Below the pieces are notes generated by a model. It searched no databases, was not told the DNA's origin, and saw only the letters and a program-made list of their open reading frames with translations. The translations under genes were made by a program, and so were the position numbers. Shown here in pieces: positions 19,093 through 26,955 of a stretch of DNA of 64,000 nt; the first letter of the stretch is position 1; every line of letters starts with the position of its first letter. Origin of the DNA: Pedobacter cryoconitis (lineage in GTDB: Bacteria > Bacteroidota > Bacteroidia > Sphingobacteriales > Sphingobacteriaceae). The stretch is taken from NCBI RefSeq assembly GCF_014200595.1, contig NZ_JACHCG010000002.1, forward strand, positions 310,001-374,000, in the 5' to 3' direction.

Positions 19093-19123
19093 AATTAATA
19101 CTACTATTTTAGTAGTATTAATT
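19093..19123. terminator. AT-rich 14-bp perfect inverted repeat ending the GMC operon
   Basis: AATTAATACTACTA (19093-19106) and its exact complement TAGTAGTATTAATT (19110-19123) are separated by TTT and followed by GTTTTTAC. It lies 36 bases after the small Tat gene and is the likely transcript end. Its last bases overlap the TTG of the promoter described next. Confidence 0.6.
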
Positions 19124-19152
19124 GTTTTTACGGTTTTTCATTCCTATCTTTA
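19122..19152 (+). promoter_or_regulatory. Bacteroidota sigma-ABfr type promoter for the sulfur-type leader
   Basis: TTG (19122-19124), a 20-base spacer and TATCTTTA (19145-19152), one base from the TAnnTTTG consensus. Transcription would start around 19157, some 34 bases before the small ORF at 19191. Confidence 0.55.
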
Positions 19153-19190
19153 GGATAGATAAGCTGAACCAATTTAAAAATACGCTCGCC

Positions 19191-19268
19191 ATGATTGCTA
19201 AATTACAACTTCAAAAATTATTGCTGACTGATTTAACAGGCAATTTTATGCGATGTTGTATGGCGTAA
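19191..19268 (+). CDS. Candidate 25-residue leader peptide with tandem cysteine codons
   Basis: A short frame with ATG start and TAA stop, encoding a peptide that begins MIAKLQLQKLLLTDLTG and ends MRCCMA. The two adjacent Cys codons (TGT TGT, 19254-19259) sit three codons before the stop. It follows a predicted promoter by about 35 bases and precedes a long GC-rich hairpin and a SAM-type riboswitch. Short leaders with Cys-Cys near the C-terminus are known from mycobacteria as cysteine-responsive attenuators; the likeness is in pattern only. It is not explained by either flanking protein gene. Coding status is inferred. Confidence 0.45.
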   Translation: MIAKLQLQKLLLTDLTGNFMRCCMA

Positions 19269-19361
19269 AGAATAACATTTGATCATATAATTTATGCTGT
19301 TGAATTGTTATTTAGCAGTTTTAAATCCACTCAATTACCGGAGCTGATAATCTTGATTTTA

Positions 19362-19445
19362 AAATCCTGATACCCCGGCGCATTTTGATGGAATATTATG
19401 GTGGTCATCTATTCTTTACAACAAAGCACCGGGGTATCAGGATTT
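19362..19445 (+). terminator. Long hairpin in the leader, possible attenuator
   Basis: The arm AAATCCTGATACCCCGGCGC (19362-19381) pairs with GCACCGGGGTATCAGGATTT (19426-19445) over 20 positions with a single mismatch, enclosing 44 bases. The 3' arm runs into TATTTT. It is much more GC-rich than its surroundings. It could be a terminator read through under control of the small Cys-Cys ORF, or a structural or processing element. Confidence 0.5.
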
Positions 19446-19490
19446 ATTTTAAATATACAGCTTTACCATCTAATTAATCACCACCATTAG

Positions 19491-19599
19491 TTAGTTGATT
19501 TATACAGAAGAAGGGAGAGGCAGTCTCGTTGAACTTCTAGCAACTTTCCATAGGAAAAAGTGCTCAACCTGATCCAGCAATGGATTATAAATTAATTAA
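19491..19599 (+). ncRNA. SAM-I (S-box) class riboswitch aptamer
   Basis: The four-helix SAM-I plan can be drawn by hand. P1 is TTAGTTGATTTAT (19491-19503) with ATAAATTAATTAA (19587-19599), 13 pairs including two G.T. P2 is AGAAG (19506-19510)/CTTCT (19534-19538) with a kink-turn-like internal loop GGA (19514-19516) opposite GTTGA (19528-19532) and an inner stem GAG/CTC closing loop GCAGT (19520-19524). P3 is AGCAACTTTCC/GGAAAAAGTGCT (19539-19564), the conserved GCAAC...GTGC core. P4 is ATCC/GGAT (19572-19585). The P2 loop CAG (19521-19523) can form the pseudoknot with CTG (19569-19571) of the joining segment. Between the aptamer and the first start codon (19734) only a weak CAGG/CCTG hairpin with a short T-run (near 19615-19629) is seen. 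Confidence 0.82.
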
Positions 19600-19733
19600 T
19601 AACAAGTAACTATTCAGGTTTCCTGTTTTGCTTCTTCGTAAGTGCTGTTCATTGGTATGAACTGGCGGGAATCGTTATGAGCTGGTGGCTTTGTTATGAA
19701 AGACTATAAAAATAGGACTTAACACTAATAAAG

Positions 19734-21038
19734 ATGATTATGAAAACTAAATTCTCCTCTAAACTGGCGGGGCTGCTGACTTCAGTCGTACTGATCAGCG
19801 GAACTGCCTCCGCAAATGATTCAAAACCCCTTCCAAAAGAAGGGATCTGGCGTGGTGTATTTACAGTCAGTGAATCGCAAGTTCCTTTTAATTTCGAATT
19901 TAAGGGGAAAGACTTAAAAAATGCACTGCTGACTTTGATCAATGGTTCAAGACGCGATGATTTTCATGTAGAGCGCCGTGGTGTGGATTCTATCTATGTA
20001 AAGATGAATACCTACGATGCAGCACTGGTCGCTAAAATTGAAGACAATGGTACCTTAACTGGTGAATATCGTAGTCTTGTACCCGGCTTCAGAGGTAATT
20101 CTCTCCCTTTTATAGCAGAATATGGTAAAAGCTACCGTTTTGTTGAACCAGGGAAAGAGATTGCTCCAAAACATAATATTTCTGGTAAATGGGAAATCAA
20201 AACCTACACTAAAGAAGCCGTCCCTGCATCTATCGCACTCTTAAAGCAATCGGGCAATAAACTAACAGGCGTGATTATGACCGTTGTTGGAGATACACGT
20301 GAACTGGAAGGTACTGTACAAGGTGATGAATTTGAACTTTCCGGTTTTACAGGCCCAAGCCCGTTTATTGTGAAAGGAAAAATCAATGACGATAACAGCA
20401 TCACAGGTGAACAAGGTTTTGGAATCTATAAGAACTTAAAGTTTGACGGTTTGCGGAATGAAAAAGCAGAATTACCGGATCCTTATAAACTGACTTTTTT
20501 AAAAGAAGGCTATAAGAAACTTGATTTCACTTTTCCAGATTTAAAAGGACAGCAAGTTTCCCTCAGTGATGATAAATACAAAGGTAAAGTTGTCATCATT
20601 GAGACTATCGGCACGTGGTGCCCAAACTGTACTGACCAGACGGTTTTTCTTGCTCCATGGTTTAAAAAGAATCAAAAACGTGGTGTGGAAGCTATTGCAA
20701 TAGGCTTCGAACAGAAAGACGATCTGGAATATGCAAAATACACGCTGGGTAAACTGAAAGAGAAATATGGGATTACCTATGATATCTTATTTGGTGGGAT
20801 AGCAGACAAAAAGATTGTTGCAGAAAAACTGCCTGCGCTCAACAAGTTTGTTGCTTTTCCGACGACGATCATTATTGACAGAAAAGGTGATGTCAGGGAA
20901 ATTTATACCGGGTATACCGGAACGGTTACCGGTAAATATTACGAGGAGTACGAAAAGAAATTCAATAAAGTACTCGATGAACTTATCGCTGAACCTGTAC
21001 CACAACTGGCAGTTGCTACAACGGCTGCCGGAAAATAA
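19734..21038 (+). CDS. TlpA-like periplasmic thioredoxin-fold protein, copy 1
   Basis: A 434-residue exported protein: signal peptide (about 1-28, ending TASA), an N-terminal beta-rich region that seems to contain two repeats of a lipocalin-like unit (about 35-145 and 150-245, each with 'G.....V......I.GEY/GEQ' strands), and a C-terminal TlpA/ResA-type domain (about 265-425) with the redox motif GTWCPNC (WCPNC about 301-305) and the cis-Pro-like AFPTTIIIDRKG. It may start at 19734 or at the second Met at 19740. It is the first gene behind the S-box riboswitch and stands 26 bases before a close paralogue. A thiol-disulfide role in the periplasm is the family expectation; the partner is unknown. 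Confidence 0.85.
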   Translation: MIMKTKFSSKLAGLLTSVVLISGTASANDSKPLPKEGIWRGVFTVSESQVPFNFEFKGKDLKNALLTLINGSRRDDFHVERRGVDSIYVKMNTYDAALVAKIEDNGTLTGEYRSLVPGFRGNSLPFIAEYGKSYRFVEPGKEIAPKHNISGKWEIKTYTKEAVPASIALLKQSGNKLTGVIMTVVGDTRELEGTVQGDEFELSGFTGPSPFIVKGKINDDNSITGEQGFGIYKNLKFDGLRNEKAELPDPYKLTFLKEGYKKLDFTFPDLKGQQVSLSDDKYKGKVVIIETIGTWCPNCTDQTVFLAPWFKKNQKRGVEAIAIGFEQKDDLEYAKYTLGKLKEKYGITYDILFGGIADKKIVAEKLPALNKFVAFPTTIIIDRKGDVREIYTGYTGTVTGKYYEEYEKKFNKVLDELIAEPVPQLAVATTAAGK

Positions 21039-21064
21039 AGATCAACCTACCAAAAATATATATT

Positions 21065-22387
21065 ATGAGAACTAAAGTATCAAAAATAGGGGTGCTGGCA
21101 CTGGCTGTACTAGTCTCCTCTGCTTCTTTTGCTGCGGGCAGAACCGAAGATCCAAAAGCAGCTAAAAAATTCATTAAAGAAGGAATCTGGCGCGGTGTTT
21201 TTAAAGTGAGTGAAACTGAAGTACCCTTTAATTTCGAATTGAAAGGAAAGGATGTGGAACATGCGACTTTCACGCTGCTGAATGGCACGAGAAGGGATGA
21301 CTTTCATGTCGAATATCTGGGTAAAGACTCCTTGTTCATCAAGATGAATACTTATGACGCTGCATTAGTGGCTAAAATAGATAACGATGGGCAAATCAGC
21401 GGGGAATACAGAAGTCTTGTACCCGGACTGCGGGGGAATGCTTTGCCGTTTACTGCCGAACAAGGTAAATCTTATCGTTTTGTTGAGCCAGGAAAGGACG
21501 TAGCCCCTGCTGCCGATTTATCTGGGAAATGGGAGTTTAAAGGTTTCTCAAAAGAAGCTGTTCCCAATAAAATAGCCATTCTGAAACAAACGGGAAATAA
21601 ATTAACCGGGGTGATTTTGCAGGTAACCGGTGATAGCCGTGAACTGGAAGGAACCGTACAGGGAAATCAATTTGTATTGTCTGGATTTAGCGGCCCGAGC
21701 CCTAAAATTTATAAAGGGACAATCAATGAAGATGGAACCTTGTCTGGAGAAATTAGCCAGGGGATTTATGATAACCTGAAGTTTACAGGTGTTAAAGACG
21801 GCAAAGCGGAATTACCTGATCCTTATACCCTGACCGCGCTGAAAGCCGGGGTGAAAAAGCTGGCTTTTACTTTCCCTGACCTTACCGGTAAACCTGTTTC
21901 GTTAACTGATGAAAAGTACAAAGGTAAAGTGGTTATTGTGGAGCTGGTAGGTACCTGGTGTCCAAACTGTACAGATCAGACTATCTTTTTGTCTCCCTGG
22001 TTTAACAAAAATAAAACCCGTGGGGTAGAAGCCATTGCGATAGGATTCGAACAAAAGGACGACCTTGAATATGGTAAATATACACTCGGTAAGCTGCGTG
22101 ATAAATACAATATCAAATATGATATTCTTTTTGGTGGCCTGGCTGATAAAAGATTAGTTGCCGATAAATTACCTGCCTTGAACAAATTTGTGGCCTATCC
22201 GACCACGATCATTATTGACCGTAAAGGAGAAGTGCGGGAAATTTATACAGGTTATACCGGAACAGTGACCGGTAAATACTATGCAGAATACGAGAAGAAA
22301 TTTAACAAAGTACTGGATGAATTATTGGCAGAACCAGTTCCGCCAGCTTCTTATTTCAGTGCACAAATAGCAACCCAAAATCCTTAG
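21065..22387 (+). CDS. TlpA-like periplasmic thioredoxin-fold protein, copy 2
   Basis: Tandem paralogue (440 residues) of the preceding gene, matching it along the whole length, e.g. EGIWRGVF, MNTYDAALVAKI, GEYRSLVPG, GFEQKDDLEYGKYTLGKL and PTTIIIDRKGEVREIYTGYTGTVTGKYY. It has a signal peptide (about 1-23), the same two N-terminal beta-rich units and the redox site GTWCPNC (WCPNC about 297-301). The C-terminal tail diverges (PPASYFSAQIATQNP). Six bases separate it from the YceI gene, so it belongs to the same riboswitch-led transcript. The pair looks like a recent or selected duplication with both active sites kept. Confidence 0.85.
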   Translation: MRTKVSKIGVLALAVLVSSASFAAGRTEDPKAAKKFIKEGIWRGVFKVSETEVPFNFELKGKDVEHATFTLLNGTRRDDFHVEYLGKDSLFIKMNTYDAALVAKIDNDGQISGEYRSLVPGLRGNALPFTAEQGKSYRFVEPGKDVAPAADLSGKWEFKGFSKEAVPNKIAILKQTGNKLTGVILQVTGDSRELEGTVQGNQFVLSGFSGPSPKIYKGTINEDGTLSGEISQGIYDNLKFTGVKDGKAELPDPYTLTALKAGVKKLAFTFPDLTGKPVSLTDEKYKGKVVIVELVGTWCPNCTDQTIFLSPWFNKNKTRGVEAIAIGFEQKDDLEYGKYTLGKLRDKYNIKYDILFGGLADKRLVADKLPALNKFVAYPTTIIIDRKGEVREIYTGYTGTVTGKYYAEYEKKFNKVLDELLAEPVPPASYFSAQIATQNP

Positions 22388-22393
22388 AAAAAT

Positions 22394-23035
22394 ATGAAAC
22401 AAATAAATGCATTAGTTGCCATTGGAACAGTCCTGGCTCTTTCTTCCTTCTCTATTATCGATCGTATGGCTTTAGTGCCATTGAAAGACCCGATTGGGAA
22501 ATATGTAAAAGCGGTACCCTATAAAGTAGATGCGGCGCATAGCAAACTTACCTGGCTTGCCAAAAAAGTTACCGGAGAACATTCCGGGACTATAGCGGTG
22601 AGTTCAGGCGCACTCAATGTAGAGAATAATGTTTTAAGAAGCGGAAGCTTTGATCTGGATACCAAATCTATTGTGGTCACTGATATCACTGACAAAGAGA
22701 GTAACGCAAAATTACTTGGACACTTAAAGAGTGATGATTTTTTCGCTGTAGAGAAATTTGATAAAGCCAGGTTTGTGATCACCTCTGCGGTTTCTAAAGG
22801 TGCGGGTCTTTATGATGTTAAAGGCGACCTGACTATTAAAGGGATCACGAACGAAGTCAGCTTTCCTGCCAGCGTCAAAATTGACCAGTCTAAACTTACA
22901 GCGACTGCAAAAATACTGGTTGACAGAACTAAATATGGTATTAAGTTCAGGTCTAAGAGCTTCTTTGAGAACCTTGGGGACAAAACAATCTCTGATGAAT
23001 TTGAACTGAATATTCAGCTGGCGGCTACTAAATAA
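22394..23035 (+). CDS. YceI-like lipocalin-fold periplasmic protein
   Basis: A 213-residue YceI-family protein. Signal region 1-20, then the YceI barrel: YKVDAAHSKLTWLAKKVTGEHSGTI (in two halves about 42-66), GSFDLDTKSIVVTDI, KLLGHLKSDDFFAVEKFDKARFVIT (about 107-131) and DLTIKGITNEVSFPA (about 149-163). These match the family motifs for the 'L..HL.S.DFFD...P' loop. YceI proteins bind isoprenoid quinones or related amphiphiles. It is the third gene after the riboswitch and is followed by a terminator, so the unit TlpA-TlpA-YceI may function together in periplasmic redox or lipid-quinone handling. Confidence 0.88.
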   Translation: MKQINALVAIGTVLALSSFSIIDRMALVPLKDPIGKYVKAVPYKVDAAHSKLTWLAKKVTGEHSGTIAVSSGALNVENNVLRSGSFDLDTKSIVVTDITDKESNAKLLGHLKSDDFFAVEKFDKARFVITSAVSKGAGLYDVKGDLTIKGITNEVSFPASVKIDQSKLTATAKILVDRTKYGIKFRSKSFFENLGDKTISDEFELNIQLAATK

Positions 23036-23052
23036 TAACCCATGTTTTGACC

Positions 23053-23089
23053 GGTAAAGGATGGGTAAACTTATCCTCCTTTACCTTTT
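23053..23089 (+). terminator. Terminator after the YceI gene
   Basis: GGTAAAGGA (23053-23061) pairs with TCCTTTACC (23077-23085), followed by TTTTG. It separates the riboswitch-led TlpA-TlpA-YceI unit from the peroxidase gene. Confidence 0.55.
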
Positions 23090-23110
23090 GTAAATTGAAA
23101 TAAGAATAAT

Positions 23111-24076
23111 ATGCTGATGATCCCCGTTAAAATAAACGTTTTTCTGCTCATGAGTTTCCTGGTATTTATTCTTGCTGGCTTTGGAGCCGATGATCCTGCC
23201 GTCATTAATAGTAAAGAAAAGCTCGGAGAAAAACTTTTTTTTGATCCGGTACTCTCCAAAGATAAATCCATTAGTTGTTCATCGTGCCATAAACCGGAAT
23301 TTGCATTTGCCGATACCTCAGCAGTGAGCCTGGGAGTTGGCGGTACTAAAGGCACCAGGAACTCTCCGTCCATCACGAATCTTTCCGGTCGCCCAACGCT
23401 GTTTTGGGATGGAAGAGTAGCTTCTTTAGAGGAACAAGCACTTCAGCCTATTATCAATCCGGTTGAAATGAACCTTCCTATTGCTGAAGCAGTGGAGCGT
23501 TTGAAAACAGATCAGGCTTATGCAGATTTATTTCAAAAAATCTTTAATAGCCCACCCACTGAAAAAAATCTATTGCTGGCTATTGCTGCTTATGAAAGAA
23601 CGCTCGAAACAGCTAATAGTCCTTATGATCGTTATATCAATGGAGATGACCAGGCCGTTTCTGCCTCTGCCAAACGTGGAAGACTGCTCTTTATCGGGAA
23701 AGCAAATTGTAACAATTGTCATTCTGGAGAAGACTTTACTGCTGACCGTTTTAAGGGAATCGGGTTATTCAATGAAAACGACCTTAAAGATGCAGGCCGG
23801 TATGAGGTGACCAAAAATCCGGAGCATAAAGGACATTTTAAAATACCAGGGCTGAGAAATGTGGCCTTAACAGCACCATATATGCATAATGGGATGTTTA
23901 AAACTTTGAAAGATGTAATCAGATATTACAATAACCCCGATTTGATTATCAAAAATGGTAAAAATAGAGATCTGTCCTTAAGTAAACCTCTGGGATTGTC
24001 TGAAGATGAAATTACTGACCTCGAGTCATTCCTGATTTCATTAACCGATGACAGATTTATAAAGAAAAAGCCATGA
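23111..24076 (+). CDS. Di-haem cytochrome c peroxidase/MauG family protein
   Basis: A 321-residue periplasmic protein with a signal peptide or anchor (about 8-25) and two haem c attachment motifs, CSSCH (56-60) and CNNCH (200-204). Other family landmarks are KLFFDPVLSKDKSISC, GTRNSPSITNL, LFWDGRVASLEEQALQPIINPVEM in part, and KIPGLRNVALTAPYMHNGMF with a Met/His ligand region (about 246-266). It would reduce hydrogen peroxide or act like MauG on a protein or small-molecule target. It follows the TlpA-YceI unit after a terminator and precedes a TonB receptor. Confidence 0.9.
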   Translation: MLMIPVKINVFLLMSFLVFILAGFGADDPAVINSKEKLGEKLFFDPVLSKDKSISCSSCHKPEFAFADTSAVSLGVGGTKGTRNSPSITNLSGRPTLFWDGRVASLEEQALQPIINPVEMNLPIAEAVERLKTDQAYADLFQKIFNSPPTEKNLLLAIAAYERTLETANSPYDRYINGDDQAVSASAKRGRLLFIGKANCNNCHSGEDFTADRFKGIGLFNENDLKDAGRYEVTKNPEHKGHFKIPGLRNVALTAPYMHNGMFKTLKDVIRYYNNPDLIIKNGKNRDLSLSKPLGLSEDEITDLESFLISLTDDRFIKKKP

Positions 24077-24179
24077 GGCAGGTTCTCCTGAAATAAACTG
24101 AATTATCTTTTTCCTGTGCTGAATTACAGTCTTTTTTGACTGTGAACGGCCATTGTTATGTCCAAATTAACTCGTATAC

Positions 24180-26948
24180 ATGAAACAAATTTTACTCTTA
24201 TTTTTTCTTCTGGGCGTGCTGATCTCGCCAAATACATTTGCGCAGCAAAGAACAATCAATGGCATCATTTATTCCGCAGAAGATCATCTGCCTTTGCCGG
24301 GTGTTTCCATTCAGATCAAAGGACTGGATGGGGTTACGATCTCTGCAAAAGATGGATCTTTTAAAATACCAGTTAAAAATGGAAGATTTCTGGTCATTTC
24401 CTATATCGGTTATAAAACCCGGGAAGTGGAAATTGGAAAATCTGCCACATTTAATATCAACCTGGAGCAAGCTGATAATAATCTCAATGAGTTACAGATT
24501 GTTGGTTCACGCAGTGCGAACAGAACCAAGTTAAATTCTCCGGTTCCGGTTGATATTATCGACCTGAAATCCTTGCAGGAATATGCTCCTCAATCCAGTG
24601 TTACCCAATTACTCCAATATGTATCTCCTTCTTTCCATTCCTCAGTTTCCGGAGGTGGCGACGCGGCCTCAGCAACCTCTACGGTTCAGCTCAAGGGATT
24701 GGGAGTGGACCAGGTATTGGTGCTGGTCAATGGTAAAAGAAGACATAAAAGCTCGAACATCAGCTGGGGTGGATTAGGCAATGGTGCAACCGGGTATGAC
24801 CTGAACTCAATTCCTGTCGGAGCAATTGAAAGAATTGAAATATTGAGGGATGGTGCGGCGGCGCAATACGGATCTGATGCCATTGCCGGTGTGATCAATA
24901 TCGTATTGAAAAGTAACGTTGACCAGTTAACGGTGAGTACCATTGGAAGTATTCGTGGCAGAGGAGATGGCTTAACTACCCGGACCAATGCTAATTTTGG
25001 CGTTAAGTTAGGATCTAAGGGTTATTTCAATGTGACCGGAGAATATGCAACACAAGCAGTCTCATTGCCTGTAGGAAAAAGTTCTGATGGAATTTATATT
25101 GGCCCTGCTTATGGAGGAGGAGCTAATACAAGGGGTTTCGATCAGATTTATACCAAAGAAATTGATGATGCTATACTGGCTTCAAGGGGTATTGACCGTC
25201 ACTTTTTCGATCAGCGCGGATCTACCAATAAAGCTATAGACGGTCTGCTCTCTTTTAATGCAGCTATCCCTTTGAAAGATGGATTTGAAATCTATTCTTT
25301 CGGAGGGATTAGTCATCGCAATTCCCAATTTACTGCGGTTTACAGATTGCCTGGCTGGACAGAGCGAAATAATACTTTTGTTTATCCGGATGGATTTCTG
25401 CCTGCAATGGATAACATTATCACAGATCAGTCTTTTGCGGTTGGTGTGAAAGGGAAAATAAAAGAATGGAATGTAGATGTATCCAATGTTTACGGAAGAA
25501 ATGCTTTTGATAATATCATTACCAATTCTTTGAATGCCAGTTTGGGACAAAAAACACCGAGAACATTTAATGCCGGCAGTTATAATGCCTCACAAAATAG
25601 TGGTAGTATTGATTTTACACGGAGATTCCAGCAGGTATTGAGTGGCTTGAATGTTGCTTTCGGTGGTCAGTACAGAGTAGAAACTTATCAGATTAAAGCA
25701 GGAGAGGAAAGTTCGTATTCCAAAGCAGATCTGAGCCCGATTTATGATGTACAATATACTACCGGAGGTATTCCATATTTTAATAATATCGGCAGTACAC
25801 CTTTGAATGGATTATCTCCGGGCTCACAAATCCATGCTGGTTTCCGGCCTGGTAATGCTGTGGATGTCAAGCGCTCTATTTCTGCTGCTTATGCTGATCT
25901 GGAATTGAACGTCACTAATAAATGGTTGGTTTCCGGTGCATTTCGTATAGAGAATTACTCTGATTTTGGAAGTGTGAGTACTTTCAAAGCAGCCACACGG
26001 TATAGTTTTGCCAAATGGCTTGCTATCAGAGGAGGATATAACACAGGTTTCCGGGCCCCGGATCTGGCTCAGTTTTATTATACAGAAACCTCTACTACTT
26101 TCCAGAATGGGGTTGCAATTGACCAGGTGACCGCCAATAATGTAAACCCTGCTACTAAAGCGCTTGGGATACCAGCCCTGCAACCAGAAAGGTCTAAAGG
26201 ATACTCAGCAGGAATTACTTCACAACCTTTACAAAATATAGAATTGACCCTTGATGCTTATCAGATCGATATTAAAGACAGGGTAGGGAATACCGGACGC
26301 TTTTCTGCGACGGATACCAACCTGCCTGCTGATGTAAGAGCGTTATTTGTACAAACCGGAACTGTACAGGCCAAATTCTTTTATAACTCATTTAGTACAA
26401 GAACTAAGGGAATTGAATTTACAGGGAGCTATAAATTCTTATTGCCTGATGGATCAGGTGCCGCATTTTTAGCCGGTGGTAATTTTCAGCAAACCAGGCT
26501 GACCAAAGTAAATACCCCTAAAGGACTGGAAGCTTATCGTTATATTATTTTTGATGAAAGTGAGAAGGCCCGGGTTACTTCAAGTATCCCTGCTACTAAA
26601 ATCACTTTGCAAGGCACTTATAATTATAAGAAAATCAATCTGCTGCTCAGAACTGTATACTTTGGTAAAGTGACAGCAGTGAGCCAGCTCAATGCTAACT
26701 TTCCTCAGCCGGATTATTACTATCAGGACTTCAACCCGGTCTGGATTACAGATTTTTCTGCCGGATACCGGATTACTCCTGAATTGCAGGCGACAATCGG
26801 GGTAAACAATTTATTCAATGTGCTGGGTGATTATTCTATTCCCGCGCCGGGAAGTAATATTACCAGAACTCAGGCCCCAAGCGCCAGTCAGGCAGGTACA
26901 ACTACAGGTATTCAGCCATTTATCAGGTTATCAGCTACTTTTAAATAA
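24180..26948 (+). CDS. TonB-dependent receptor (non-SusC type) with CarboxypepD-regulatory-like domain
   Basis: A 922-residue outer membrane receptor. Signal peptide about 1-21 (ending TFAQ), a carboxypeptidase-regulatory-like domain (about 24-105), plug about 115-245 containing VLVLVNGKRRHKSS and ERIEILRDGAAAQYGSDAIAGVINIVL in two pieces, and a barrel with GYNTGFRAPDLAQFYY. The plug is of the classical siderophore/cobalamin type (LVNGKRRH, RDGAAAQYGSDAIAGVINIV) rather than SusC, and no SusD follows. Its partner is the DUF4397 lipoprotein gene eight bases downstream. Ligand unknown; the peroxidase and thioredoxin neighbours suggest a redox-active or metal-containing ligand. Confidence 0.92.
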   Translation: MKQILLLFFLLGVLISPNTFAQQRTINGIIYSAEDHLPLPGVSIQIKGLDGVTISAKDGSFKIPVKNGRFLVISYIGYKTREVEIGKSATFNINLEQADNNLNELQIVGSRSANRTKLNSPVPVDIIDLKSLQEYAPQSSVTQLLQYVSPSFHSSVSGGGDAASATSTVQLKGLGVDQVLVLVNGKRRHKSSNISWGGLGNGATGYDLNSIPVGAIERIEILRDGAAAQYGSDAIAGVINIVLKSNVDQLTVSTIGSIRGRGDGLTTRTNANFGVKLGSKGYFNVTGEYATQAVSLPVGKSSDGIYIGPAYGGGANTRGFDQIYTKEIDDAILASRGIDRHFFDQRGSTNKAIDGLLSFNAAIPLKDGFEIYSFGGISHRNSQFTAVYRLPGWTERNNTFVYPDGFLPAMDNIITDQSFAVGVKGKIKEWNVDVSNVYGRNAFDNIITNSLNASLGQKTPRTFNAGSYNASQNSGSIDFTRRFQQVLSGLNVAFGGQYRVETYQIKAGEESSYSKADLSPIYDVQYTTGGIPYFNNIGSTPLNGLSPGSQIHAGFRPGNAVDVKRSISAAYADLELNVTNKWLVSGAFRIENYSDFGSVSTFKAATRYSFAKWLAIRGGYNTGFRAPDLAQFYYTETSTTFQNGVAIDQVTANNVNPATKALGIPALQPERSKGYSAGITSQPLQNIELTLDAYQIDIKDRVGNTGRFSATDTNLPADVRALFVQTGTVQAKFFYNSFSTRTKGIEFTGSYKFLLPDGSGAAFLAGGNFQQTRLTKVNTPKGLEAYRYIIFDESEKARVTSSIPATKITLQGTYNYKKINLLLRTVYFGKVTAVSQLNANFPQPDYYYQDFNPVWITDFSAGYRITPELQATIGVNNLFNVLGDYSIPAPGSNITRTQAPSASQAGTTTGIQPFIRLSATFK

Positions 26949-26955
26949 TAAGATC

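Noticed and set aside
19362..19445. The long inverted repeat read as insertion sequence ends or an attachment site
   Set aside because: No transposase or integrase is nearby, only 44 bases lie between the arms and no target duplication is visible; an RNA hairpin explains it better.
19658..19710. Short frames MNWRESL and MSWWLCYERL between the riboswitch and the first TlpA gene
   Set aside because: Very short, no conserved motif or promoter evidence, although the tandem Trp/Cys content was noted. Not separable from chance.
26818..26955. Upstream extension of the DUF4397 gene into the TonB receptor gene
   Set aside because: The extension lies in a different frame over the receptor C-terminus and would hide the lipoprotein signal that starts at 26956.
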